Positions 17,109 to 25,056 of a DNA stretch of 64,000 nucleotides are shown here, one piece after another. The notes beneath the pieces were generated by a model, which saw only the letters and a list, made by a program, of their open reading frames with translations, was not told the origin of the DNA and did no database searches. Source of the stretch: Sporosarcina sp. FSL K6-1508 (lineage in GTDB: Bacteria; Bacillota; Bacilli; Bacillales_A; Planococcaceae); contig NZ_JBBOXF010000001.1 of the NCBI RefSeq assembly GCF_038007465.1, positions 2,553,001-2,617,000 on the forward strand, written 5' to 3'. The position numbers and the translations under genes are program-made. The first letter of the stretch is position 1. Each line of letters starts with the position of its first letter.

Positions 17109-17158
17109 GAATTAAGTTAAGCCTTCGGCGGATGCCATAGATTTTGATGGGAGTCAAT
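17109..17158. repeat. CGGCGGATG intergenic repeat, copy 2
   Basis: It shares AAGTTAAG, TTCGGCGGATG and ATTTTGATGGG in the same order and orientation as the copy at 13877-13927, differing at scattered positions. Confidence 0.6.
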
Positions 17159-17201
17159 TTGAGTTAAATACCCTATCAAATCTTGGCGTATTTTATAGAA
17201 T

Positions 17202-17234
17202 AACCGGGTCCCTTCATTGGCGCCCGGTTTTTTG
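17202..17234 (+). terminator. Terminator after trxA
   Basis: AACCGGG (17202-17208) pairs with CCCGGTT (17223-17229), followed by a run of T. Confidence 0.85.
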
Positions 17235-17248
17235 GGTAGGTGAATGAT

Positions 17249-19042
17249 ATGAATGAACTAATTGCAGAGAAGTTGGCCATATTACCAGAATTGCCAGGCT
17301 GTTATTTGATGAAAGACAGACAAGGGACAATCATCTATGTTGGTAAAGCGAAAGTGTTGAAAAATCGGGTGCGTAGTTATTTTACAGGTAGCCATGATGC
17401 AAAAACACAGCGGCTTGTCGGGGAAATCATGGATTTTGAGTATATTGTTACGTCGTCCAATCTCGAAGCCTTAGTCCTTGAGCTGAATCTTATCAAACAG
17501 TACGACCCGAAATATAATATCATGCTAAAAGATGACAAGACTTATCCCTATTTAAAGTTAACGGCAGAGCGTCATCCGAAGCTGATTATTACTAGACAGG
17601 TGAAAAAGGATAAAGGGAAGTATTTCGGTCCTTATCCGCACGCGTTCGCAGCGAGTGAAACGAAAAAGTTACTGGATCGACTTTACCCTTACCGAAAATG
17701 TCTGACGATGCCGGACCGAGTCTGTCTTTATTATCATCTTGGTCAATGCCTAGCTCCTTGTGTCAATGAGGTAAGTGTGGATAGATATAAGGAAATGGTT
17801 GATGATATTAGCCGTTTTCTAAACGGCGGTTATAAAACAGTTAAAAAAGAATTGACGGAGAAAATGTCTGCAGCAGCAGAAAATCTGGAATTTGAGCGGG
17901 CAAAAGAGTACCGAGATCAGATTACTAATATTGAAGCAGTTATGGAGAAACAGGCAATGACGATGAATGATTTCACTGACCGTGATATTTTCGGATTTGC
18001 GGTAGATAATGGCTGGATGTGTGTCCAAGTTTTTTTCGTTCGCCAAGGAAAACTGATCGAACGGGATGTCTCCCTTTTTCCGCTATATCAAGAACCAGAA
18101 GAAGAATTGTTGACATTTATCGGACGATTTTATGAAAAGTCCCAACATCTTATTCCGAAAGAAATTTTGTTGCCACAAGGAATCGATAGTGAAATCATCA
18201 GTCGGCTTCTTAATGTGAATGTCTTTATTCCACAGCGAGGCAAGAAGAAAGATCTCGTCCTACTTGCGATTAAAAATGCAGAGATATCATTAAAAGAAAA
18301 ATTCCAGTTGATTGAACGACAAGAGCTTCGTACAATTGGTGCATGTGAAGAACTTGGTGAGGCGATGAATATTACTGTACCATTTCGTATTGAAGCATTC
18401 GATAACTCTCACACGTACGGGGCGGATGCTGTCTCTGCGATGGTATCTTTCGTCGATGGGAAACCTAATCGTAAAGATTACAGGAAATATAAGACAAAGA
18501 CGGCGGCAGCACATGACGACTACGCTGCGATGCGTGAGGTCGTACGACGACGTTATATCCGAGTATTGAGAGATGACCTTCCATTGCCTGATCTCATTGT
18601 AATAGATGGCGGTAAAGGGCATATGGAGGCGGCCAGGGAAATCATTGAAGACGAGCTAAACCTATCCATTCCGATTGCTGGACTTGCAAAAGATGATAAA
18701 CACCAGACGGCGCAGCTCCTCTACGGCAATCCGATTGAACTGATTCCACTGAAAAGAACGAGTGAGGCTTTTTACTTACTACAGCGAATTCAAGACGAAG
18801 TTCACCGCTTTGCAATTACGTTCCACAGAAAAAGGCGTGAATCCAATTCATTGACGTCAGCACTGGATGGATTACCTGGCGTTGGGCCGAAAAGAAAAAC
18901 GATGTTGCTGAAGCATTTTGAATCAGTGAAAAAGATTCGTGAAGCCTCTATTGAACAGTTACAGGATGCGGGATTGCCTGCTGCTGTTGCTGAATCAGTT
19001 GAGACGTATTTCCGCGAGGAAGCATTGCGGGAAGAAAAGTAA
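17249..19042 (+). CDS. uvrC: Excinuclease ABC subunit C
   Basis: 597 residues. UvrC makes both incisions in nucleotide excision repair. It has an N-terminal GIY-YIG nuclease (LPGCYLMKDRQGTIIYVGKA, residues 12-31), the Cys-rich stretch CLTMPDRVCLYYHLGQCLAP, a UVR domain that binds UvrB (LEFERAKEYRDQI near residue 212), the RNase H-like endonuclease domain (RIEAFDNSH and LIVIDGGKGHMEAA), and a C-terminal double HhH (LPGVGPKRKTMLLKHF). ATG17249 is preceded by GGTAGGTGA. The GTG nine bases upstream overlaps that site and is less likely. Confidence 0.97.
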   Translation: MNELIAEKLAILPELPGCYLMKDRQGTIIYVGKAKVLKNRVRSYFTGSHDAKTQRLVGEIMDFEYIVTSSNLEALVLELNLIKQYDPKYNIMLKDDKTYPYLKLTAERHPKLIITRQVKKDKGKYFGPYPHAFAASETKKLLDRLYPYRKCLTMPDRVCLYYHLGQCLAPCVNEVSVDRYKEMVDDISRFLNGGYKTVKKELTEKMSAAAENLEFERAKEYRDQITNIEAVMEKQAMTMNDFTDRDIFGFAVDNGWMCVQVFFVRQGKLIERDVSLFPLYQEPEEELLTFIGRFYEKSQHLIPKEILLPQGIDSEIISRLLNVNVFIPQRGKKKDLVLLAIKNAEISLKEKFQLIERQELRTIGACEELGEAMNITVPFRIEAFDNSHTYGADAVSAMVSFVDGKPNRKDYRKYKTKTAAAHDDYAAMREVVRRRYIRVLRDDLPLPDLIVIDGGKGHMEAAREIIEDELNLSIPIAGLAKDDKHQTAQLLYGNPIELIPLKRTSEAFYLLQRIQDEVHRFAITFHRKRRESNSLTSALDGLPGVGPKRKTMLLKHFESVKKIREASIEQLQDAGLPAAVAESVETYFREEALREEK

Positions 19043-19335
19043 TGTGGTAGAGTGAATGCACTGAATTTTTTCACTGCATAAGAAATTATGAAATCTCTTC
19101 CTGTAGGTAATGTATATCATAGAGAATTCACGTATAGAAACCAGCGCCTGGAGGCTCGGATATCCAAAGGTTGTGGGTTCCTTGAAAGTCGGTCCAGCGG
19201 GGAGTGATTGAATTTCATCTCTCATTGTTGGGACATGAAGTCGAGAACTTAGACTGCTTTCCTTTATCCATCTTGTGCTTGTTGCCTCTGAACAGGCGTT
19301 TGTGCTTTTGTTCCTTATAATTTCATATGTAGTGA
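19043..19335 (+). other. Structured leader/spacer between uvrC and the lysine riboswitch
   Basis: No gene is seen. A stem can form between CGCCTGGA (about 19144-19152) and TCCAGCG (about 19194-19200), enclosing smaller hairpins such as AAGG...CCTT. At 19269-19313 lies a diverged copy of the hairpin repeat also found at 11359. No known riboswitch motif was recognised before 19336. Confidence 0.35.
19269..19313. repeat. Hairpin-forming intergenic repeat, copy 2
   Basis: GTGCTTGTTGCC, then ACAGGCGTTTGTGCTTTT, align with copy 1 at 11359-11404. The inner stem GCCT/AGGC is kept, but the outer GTGC/GCAC pairing is lost, so this copy is degenerate. Confidence 0.45.
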
Positions 19336-19505
19336 AGATAGAGGCGCGAATACTAATAGTACATCCTCGGAAGGCGGCAGCCTGATGAAGGGGATTGAAA
19401 GGGATATTCGCCGAAGTAGTTGAATCGGCTGTCGCGATTGTTCTGCTGGATTTCCATTGAATAAATGGAAGTTTGTCAGGTATAAAAATACCTGGAGAGC
19501 TATCT
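19336..19505 (+). ncRNA. Lysine riboswitch (L-box)
   Basis: The closing stem is AGATAG (19336-19341) with CTATCT (19500-19505). Between them are the conserved L-box elements: AGAGGCGCG, the AGTA loop, GAAAGGG, TCGCCGAAG and later CTGG. It lies directly upstream of aspartokinase with a terminator hairpin after it, so lysine would terminate transcription. Confidence 0.9.
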
Positions 19506-19540
19506 GAACGGAGTATCTTTTCAATAATTGCTCCAATCGG

Positions 19541-19570
19541 ACCGGCTCTCATTTTGGGGGCCGTTTTTGC
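19541..19570 (+). terminator. Riboswitch-controlled terminator before lysC
   Basis: CGGCTCTC (19543-19550) pairs with GGGGGCCG (19556-19563), followed by five T. It stands between the aptamer and lysC as the expression platform. Confidence 0.8.
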
Positions 19571-19597
19571 GTTCAGGGGGAAATGGAGGAAATGACT

Positions 19598-20815
19598 ATG
19601 GAACGAATCGTAATGAAATTTGGCGGGACATCAGTAGCGAATCCCGAAAGGATAGCCCGAGCTGCAAAACTAGTCTTGGCTGAAGTCAATCAAGGGAATC
19701 AAGTGGCGGTCATCGTCTCTGCAATGGGGAAAACAACGGACGATTTACTTAGACTTGCTGAAGAAATTAATCCGAAAGCTGCCCGTCGCGAACTTGATAT
19801 GCTGTTATCCACGGGGGAGCAAGTAACTGCATCCCTTCTCGCGATGGCGATTGGAGCGCAAGGATTGGAAGCACATTCCTATACAGGCTGGCAAGCGGGC
19901 GTAACAACAGAAGCAATTCACGGCAATGCGCGAATCGAGCAAGTAAACGCAGACAAAATCATGTCGACGATTGAATCGGGTGCTGTTGCGGTTATTACTG
20001 GCTTTCAGGGCATCGATAACTACGGTGAGTTGACAACACTCGGCCGCGGTGGATCTGATACGAGTGCCGTCGCAATCGCTATTGCTCTCGATGCCGCTGT
20101 GTGTGATATTTACACAGACGTCGAAGGGGTGTTTACGACCGATCCGAGATTAATTGGACAGGCGAAGAAGCTCGAGGAAATATCGTATGATGAAATGCTT
20201 GAAATCGCAAATCTTGGTGCAGGTGTACTTCATCCGAGAGCGGTCGAGTTCGCGAAAAATCATCATATGCCAATGCGGGTCAGACCGGCACATATGGATG
20301 GTGAAGGAACGGTTATCAAGGAGGAAATCAATTTGGAAAACAATCTAATTGTCCGAGGTATTGCATTTGAAAGAGATATCGTCCGGATTACAGTTATGTA
20401 TGAAGTTCCATACAATGGTTCGCTTGCGAATATATTCACTGCACTCGCGAATCACCATGTAAACGTTGATATTATTGTTCAGACAATCATGGAAGGTGTA
20501 CAGCCATCTGTTTCATTTTCTATTAAGAAAGAGGATTTCGCAGAGGCAATAAATATTTTAGAAATAGAAAAAGAAGCCCTTGGTTACAGTAGGGCAGATT
20601 TTGAAGTCGGCCTTGCGAAAGTATCCATTGTCGGGAGTGGAATGGTCTCCAATCCAGGAGTCGCTGCACAAATGTTTGAGATACTTCGTGGCGCATCAGT
20701 TCCAGTTAAAATGGTCAGTACATCTGAAATTAAGGTTTCTGTCGTTATTCCTGAATCGGACATTGAAATAGCAGTAGCTGCGCTTCACAAACAATTCGGA
20801 TTGGACGCAGATTGA
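19598..20815 (+). CDS. lysC: Aspartokinase, lysine-responsive (alpha subunit; encodes internal beta subunit)
   Basis: 405 residues. It phosphorylates aspartate, the first step of lysine, diaminopimelate, threonine and methionine synthesis. The kinase motif is KFGGTSVANPERI near residue 6, with TLGRGGSDTSAVAIA for nucleotide and substrate binding. The C-terminal quarter holds two ACT domains (IVRITVMYEVPYNGSLANIF and VSIVGSGMVSNPGVAAQMF). ATG19598 has GGAGGAA six bases upstream; an ATG five codons earlier overlaps that site. In B. subtilis the same gene yields a separate beta subunit, and a matching internal start is seen here at 20333. Confidence 0.95.
   Translation: MERIVMKFGGTSVANPERIARAAKLVLAEVNQGNQVAVIVSAMGKTTDDLLRLAEEINPKAARRELDMLLSTGEQVTASLLAMAIGAQGLEAHSYTGWQAGVTTEAIHGNARIEQVNADKIMSTIESGAVAVITGFQGIDNYGELTTLGRGGSDTSAVAIAIALDAAVCDIYTDVEGVFTTDPRLIGQAKKLEEISYDEMLEIANLGAGVLHPRAVEFAKNHHMPMRVRPAHMDGEGTVIKEEINLENNLIVRGIAFERDIVRITVMYEVPYNGSLANIFTALANHHVNVDIIVQTIMEGVQPSVSFSIKKEDFAEAINILEIEKEALGYSRADFEVGLAKVSIVGSGMVSNPGVAAQMFEILRGASVPVKMVSTSEIKVSVVIPESDIEIAVAALHKQFGLDAD
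20318..20335 (+). promoter_or_regulatory. Internal ribosome binding site and TTG start for the aspartokinase beta subunit
   Basis: AAGGAGG at 20318-20324 precedes an in-frame TTG at 20333 by eight bases. Initiation there gives a 160-residue protein beginning MENNLIVRGIAFERDIVRIT, covering only the ACT regulatory region. That is the size and position of the B. subtilis LysC beta subunit. Confidence 0.7.
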
Positions 20816-20831
20816 ATGAAATGATTTATAT

Positions 20832-20868
20832 GAAAAGAAGCTGTACCTGAATGGGTACAGCTTCTTTT
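20832..20868. terminator. Bidirectional terminator between lysC and yslB
   Basis: GAAAAGAAGCTGTACC pairs with GGGTACAGCTTCTTTTC across a 5-nt loop. A-rich and T-rich flanks allow it to serve both convergent genes. Confidence 0.9.
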
Positions 20869-21296
20869 CATACTCCAGTTTTAGCTTTCAAATCCCATTT
20901 CACTTGAAAATAGACTAGACTGTCCTTTACATTCAATTCTCCGTAACATTCAGTAAGGAAACCATTCACTTTCTGATACTGTTCTGCGATGAATCCCGCT
21001 TCGAGTCGACAGGATCTGTTTTGGACATTCGTTCCGTCTTCGCGATCCAATGTATAGAAGGTTTCCTCTTTTGTGGTTTTCACGAAAGTGAGAATACCCC
21101 AACCGGCTTCCTTGAAGAATTCAGGAAGTTCATCAACTCCGAAAATCGGGAATTTCCTAGCCACTTCTTTTCCTGCCCAATAGAGGATTTCGTCTTCATG
21201 GTTGCCGAGAATACTTGGCAACACATGATCTCGTAAAATTTCATAGCCGAATCGGGTCGGCGAATCGTATGTAGTATTTTCCAATCGAATATACAA
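20868..21296 (-). CDS. yslB: DUF2507 family protein (YslB-like)
   Basis: 142 residues. It resembles B. subtilis YslB in the same place between lysC and sdhC. Recognisable features are FGYEILRDHVLPSILG, ILYWAGKEVARKFP, and LEAGFIAEQYQ near the C-terminus. The fold is related to V4R/heme-NO-binding-like domains, but no function is known. The start may be TTG21296 or TTG21284; GAAAGGG on the minus strand is closer to optimal spacing for the latter. Confidence 0.85.
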   Translation of the reverse strand: MYIRLENTTYDSPTRFGYEILRDHVLPSILGNHEDEILYWAGKEVARKFPIFGVDELPEFFKEAGWGILTFVKTTKEETFYTLDREDGTNVQNRSCRLEAGFIAEQYQKVNGFLTECYGELNVKDSLVYFQVKWDLKAKTGV

Positions 21297-21380
21297 CCCT
21301 TTCGGTTAAATGATGGCGTAATTAAAAGTTCGGTAATAAAAGTATAATATATTTGGGCGTGCTGAAAAGCCTATATCGTC

Positions 21381-21409
21381 TTGACCTCTTCAAAACAGAG
21401 GAGTACAAT
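21381..21409 (+). promoter_or_regulatory. Sigma-A promoter for sdhCAB
   Basis: TTGACC at 21381-21386, a 17-base spacer and TACAAT at 21404-21409, 113 bases before the sdhC start. Confidence 0.75.
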
Positions 21410-21521
21410 GGTTATGTCATAATATTGTACCACGATGAGGTACGTCGTCAACGGTCGCTTCATGTCGAAATGATGACAGAAGTTGTCTGACGGACTCAGT
21501 TAATAAGGGAGGGTAAAAGAC

Positions 21522-22130
21522 TTGTCGAGAGAATCAGATTTTTATTTGCGCCGTCTTCATTCACTGCTTGGAATCATTCCAGTGGGGCTTTTTCTTGTCC
21601 AGCACTTAGTGATTAACCATTTTGCAACACGCGGCCCAGAGGCATTCAACACTGCATCCAATTTCATGGGGAACTTACCATTCGTACTGTTTTTAGAATG
21701 GTTCATTATCTACATCCCACTTATGTTCCATGCGTTCTACGGTGTGTACGTAGCTTTCACAGCGAAAAATAACGTACAGCGTTACGGAACTTTCCGTAAC
21801 TGGATGTTCATGCTGCAACGAATAACAGGAGTATTCTTGGTTGTGTTCATTGCGTGGCATATCTACCAAACAAGAATCCAGAAAGCTCTGGGTACTGACG
21901 TTGACTTCGATATGATGGCTGACATTCTGGCGAACCCGTTCATGCTTGCTTTCTACATTGCAGGTGTAATCGCAGCAACGTTCCACTTGGCGAATGGGCT
22001 TTGGTCATTCCTAGTAAGTTGGGGAATCACACAGTCTCCTCGTTCGCAAACTATCGTTTCGTATATCACGATTGTAGCATTCCTAGTTCTTTCTGTAATT
22101 GGTGTACAAGCACTACTTGCTTTTGTTTAA
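21522..22130 (+). CDS. sdhC: Succinate dehydrogenase cytochrome b558 subunit
   Basis: 202 residues with five membrane helices. It anchors SdhAB to the membrane and holds two hemes that pass electrons to menaquinone. Candidate heme histidines lie in LFLVQHLVINH, MFHAFYG, FIAWHIYQT and ATFHLANGLWSF, at the usual spacing for Bacillus-type SdhC. TTG21522 has GGGAGGG seven bases upstream. It is the first gene of sdhCAB but is separated from sdhA by a 214-base gap holding a mobile repeat. Confidence 0.95.
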   Translation: MSRESDFYLRRLHSLLGIIPVGLFLVQHLVINHFATRGPEAFNTASNFMGNLPFVLFLEWFIIYIPLMFHAFYGVYVAFTAKNNVQRYGTFRNWMFMLQRITGVFLVVFIAWHIYQTRIQKALGTDVDFDMMADILANPFMLAFYIAGVIAATFHLANGLWSFLVSWGITQSPRSQTIVSYITIVAFLVLSVIGVQALLAFV

Positions 22131-22142
22131 TTAACAAATCGA

Positions 22143-22303
22143 TTTATCCCGCATTAACTACCGGGCAGTTAGACTCTTCTACATGTCTTCGTGAAATAAG
22201 AAGATAAGTAAGTGGGGGATTAACTGCCCCAAAAGTCCGAATGGCTTAATTGACAATCAATGGGGGATATAAACCTTCCCCGCTGATTGGGGTTTCGCTT
22301 TAT
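22143..22303 (+). repeat. bcr1-like mobile repeat element between sdhC and sdhA
   Basis: TTTAT at 22143-22147 and again at 22299-22303 flank a 151-base structured unit. A long stem joins GGGCAGTTA (about 22164-22172) to TAACTGCCC, enclosing a CTTCT/AGAAG hairpin. A second hairpin pairs CAATCA..GGGG with CCCC..TGATTG. Size, TTTAT duplication and fold match the description of bcr1 elements from the Bacillus cereus group. That identity is from memory and not from a search. Confidence 0.65.
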
Positions 22304-22344
22304 TGAAACACGAGATCACCTATAATTTGAGGAGTGAAACAATA

Positions 22345-24099
22345 ATGGCAAAAAGCAGTTTGATTGTCGTAGGCGGCGGACTTGCCGGCCTAATGGCAAC
22401 TATCAAAGCGGCTGAAAAAGGTACGCCGGTTGACTTGTTCTCAATCGTTCCGGTTAAACGTTCCCACTCTGTATGTGCTCAAGGCGGCATTAACGGTGCG
22501 GTGAATACGAAAGGTGAAGGAGACTCGACTGAAATCCACTTCGATGACTCTGTATATGGCGGAGACTTCCTTGCGAATCAGCCACCTGTACAAGCCATGA
22601 CGGCTGCAGCGCCAGGAATCATTAGTTTGCTGGACCGTATGGGCGTAATGTTCAATCGGACACCGGAAGGACTTTTGGATTTCCGACGCTTCGGAGGTAC
22701 AATGCACCATCGTACGGCATTTGCAGGAGCGACAACAGGGCAACAGCTTCTATATGCACTTGATGAGCAAGTTCGACGTTTTGAAGTTGATGGACTTGTT
22801 CAAAAATATGAACACTGGGAATTTTTGGGTGTTGTGCTTGACGAAGAAGGCGTATGCCGCGGTATCAAAGCACAAAACATGAAAACGATGGAAATCAAAG
22901 CATTTAAAGGCGATGCAGTGATTATGGCGACAGGTGGTCCCGGTATCATTTTTGGGAAAACGACAAACTCTGTCATTAATACAGGTTCTGCTGCTTCCAT
23001 CGTTTATCAGCAAGGAGCATATTATGCAAATGGTGAGTTCATTCAAATTCACCCGACAGCGATTCCTGGAGACGACAAACTCCGACTTATGAGTGAGTCT
23101 GCACGTGGTGAAGGCGGTCGTATCTGGACTTATAAAGACGGGAAACCTTGGTACTTCCTTGAAGAAAAATATCCGGATTACGGTAACCTGGTACCTCGAG
23201 ATATTGCAACCCGTGAAATTTTTGACGTTTGTGTTAATCAAAAACTTGGGATTAACGGCGAAAACATGGTGTATTTGGATCTTTCTCATAAGGATCCAAA
23301 AGAGCTCGATATTAAGCTGGGTGGAATTATTGAAATCTATGAGAAATTCACTGGTGAAGATCCACGTAAACTGCCGATGAAGATATTCCCGGCTGTCCAC
23401 TATTCAATGGGCGGACTATGGGTCGATTATGATCAGCAGACAAGCATTCCCGGTCTCTTCGCAGCAGGAGAATGCGATTATTCGCAGCATGGTGCAAACC
23501 GTCTTGGTGCAAACTCACTCCTTTCAGCAATTTACGGGGGTATGGTCGCGGGTCCGAATGCTATTAATTACATGAAGCACCTAAAACGTTCTGTAGTTGA
23601 TTTGCCTTCAACAATTTTTGACGAAGCCGTGAAAGAAGAACAACAAAAATGGGATGACACACTCAAAATGAACGGAACTGAAAACGCTTATGTCCTTCAT
23701 AAAGAGCTTGGTGAATGGATGACGGATAACGTAACGGTAGTTCGACATAATGACAAACTTCAAGCGACGGATGATAAGATCGTTGAGCTCCTTGAACGAT
23801 ATGAAAACATTAATATCACCGATACACAGCTATGGTCCAACCAAGGCGCGACATTTACGCGTCAGTTGAAAAACATGTTATACTTGGCTCGAGTCATCAC
23901 TCTTGGTGCATTAAACCGAAACGAAAGTCGTGGAGCCCACTTCAAACCGGACTTCCCGAATCGTGATGATGAGAACTTCTTGAAAACAACGATGGCGAAA
24001 TTCGATGGACAATCCGCACCGATCTTCCATTATGAAGAAGTCGATGTTTCTTTGATTCCGCCACGTACACGCGACTACTCCGCGAAGAAAGGAGATTGA
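22345..24099 (+). CDS. sdhA: Succinate dehydrogenase flavoprotein subunit
   Basis: 584 residues. It oxidises succinate to fumarate with covalent FAD on the cytoplasmic face. N-terminal Rossmann motif VVGGGLAGLMATIKAAEKG; FAD-linking histidine in KRSHSVCAQGGINGA; active-site region HPTAIPG and SARGEGGR; FAD-binding GGLWVDYDQQTSIPGLFAAG near residue 360. ATG22345 has GAGGAGTGA upstream. sdhB follows five bases after the stop. Confidence 0.97.
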   Translation: MAKSSLIVVGGGLAGLMATIKAAEKGTPVDLFSIVPVKRSHSVCAQGGINGAVNTKGEGDSTEIHFDDSVYGGDFLANQPPVQAMTAAAPGIISLLDRMGVMFNRTPEGLLDFRRFGGTMHHRTAFAGATTGQQLLYALDEQVRRFEVDGLVQKYEHWEFLGVVLDEEGVCRGIKAQNMKTMEIKAFKGDAVIMATGGPGIIFGKTTNSVINTGSAASIVYQQGAYYANGEFIQIHPTAIPGDDKLRLMSESARGEGGRIWTYKDGKPWYFLEEKYPDYGNLVPRDIATREIFDVCVNQKLGINGENMVYLDLSHKDPKELDIKLGGIIEIYEKFTGEDPRKLPMKIFPAVHYSMGGLWVDYDQQTSIPGLFAAGECDYSQHGANRLGANSLLSAIYGGMVAGPNAINYMKHLKRSVVDLPSTIFDEAVKEEQQKWDDTLKMNGTENAYVLHKELGEWMTDNVTVVRHNDKLQATDDKIVELLERYENINITDTQLWSNQGATFTRQLKNMLYLARVITLGALNRNESRGAHFKPDFPNRDDENFLKTTMAKFDGQSAPIFHYEEVDVSLIPPRTRDYSAKKGD

Positions 24100-24104
24100 C
24101 GTAA

Positions 24105-24911
24105 ATGAGCGAGAACAGTACAGCAGTACAGGAACGTAATCAGCAGACCACACAGAAAACTGTCAGTTTTGAAATTCTGCGTCAGGATACAGCTGATTCG
24201 AAACCTTATTGGGAAAGCTTTAAGATAGAATATAGACCGAATATGAACGTTATTTCTGCTTTGATGGAAATTCGTCGTAATCCAGTCAACGCAGAGGGTA
24301 AGAAAACTACTCCTGTTAACTGGGAAATGAGCTGTCTGGAAGAGGTTTGTGGTGCATGTTCAATGGTTATCAACGGACGTCCACGCCAATCTTGTACAGC
24401 ACTTGTAGATCAGTTCACACAGCCGATTAAACTTGAACCTATGAAAACATTCCCTGTCGTCCGCGACTTGATTGTTGACAGAGAATTCATGTTTGATTCG
24501 TTGAAAAAAATTAAGGCATGGGTTCCTATTGACGGAACATATGATCTTGGAGAAGGACCTCGTATGCCTGAGCGCAAACGCCAATGGGCATATGAACTTT
24601 CAAAATGTATGACATGCGGCGTATGCCTTGAAGCATGTCCAAACGTGAACGACAATACGAACTTCATGGGTCCTGCTCTTCTTTCGCAAGTACGCCTATT
24701 CAATTCGCATCCAACTGGTGCAATGAACAAAGACGAACGTCTGGCGACACTTATGACTGACGGTGGAATTGGTGAATGTGGTAACTCACAAAACTGTGTT
24801 GTTGCATGTCCGAAAGGGATTCCGCTTACAACTTCGATTGCTGCGATGAACCGTGCAACGAACGTACAAATGTTCAAAAACTTCTTCGGAAGTGACCATA
24901 TGGTAGACTGA
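24105..24911 (+). CDS. sdhB: Succinate dehydrogenase iron-sulfur subunit
   Basis: 268 residues. It carries electrons from FAD to heme through three clusters: the 2Fe-2S site CLEEVCGACSMVINGRPRQSC (key cysteines shown by spacing C-4-C-2-C-11-C), the first cubane site CMTCGVCLEACP, and the second CGNSQNCVVACPKG. The N-terminus is about 20 residues longer than many homologues and is polar. The stop is followed by a terminator. Confidence 0.97.
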   Translation: MSENSTAVQERNQQTTQKTVSFEILRQDTADSKPYWESFKIEYRPNMNVISALMEIRRNPVNAEGKKTTPVNWEMSCLEEVCGACSMVINGRPRQSCTALVDQFTQPIKLEPMKTFPVVRDLIVDREFMFDSLKKIKAWVPIDGTYDLGEGPRMPERKRQWAYELSKCMTCGVCLEACPNVNDNTNFMGPALLSQVRLFNSHPTGAMNKDERLATLMTDGGIGECGNSQNCVVACPKGIPLTTSIAAMNRATNVQMFKNFFGSDHMVD

Positions 24912-24921
24912 TTTCAGTCTC

Positions 24922-24961
24922 AAGTCCCGCTCCGGCTTTATTTGCCTGGCGGGGCTTTTCT
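24922..24961 (+). terminator. Terminator after sdhB
   Basis: AAGTCCCGC (24922-24930) pairs with GCGGGGCTT, followed by TT and C. Confidence 0.75.
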
Positions 24962-25002
24962 AATTTAAAATACATACTTCATTTATCTCGTGATGTTTGA
25001 TA

Positions 25003-25038
25003 GACTTGTAGAATGAATGATCATTCATTCTACAAGTC
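25003..25038. promoter_or_regulatory. 36-bp perfect palindrome, probable FadR operator for ysmA
   Basis: Bases 25003-25020 are the exact reverse complement of 25021-25038. The core holds GAATGA, four bases, TCATTC, the arms of the FadR box at 13246. It lies 18 bases before the thioesterase start, so it overlaps the promoter or leader. There is no T run, which argues against a terminator. Confidence 0.65.
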
Positions 25039-25056
25039 AGAGGAGATGTTTAACAG

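Noticed and set aside
18995..19552. Minus-strand 185-codon frame over the lysC leader
   Set aside because: It lies antisense to the lysine riboswitch and the uvrC end, with no ribosome binding site or recognisable domain.
25003..25038. The 36-bp palindrome as an intrinsic terminator for sdhB
   Set aside because: There is no T run after it, sdhB already has its own terminator at 24922-24961, and the core matches the FadR operator.
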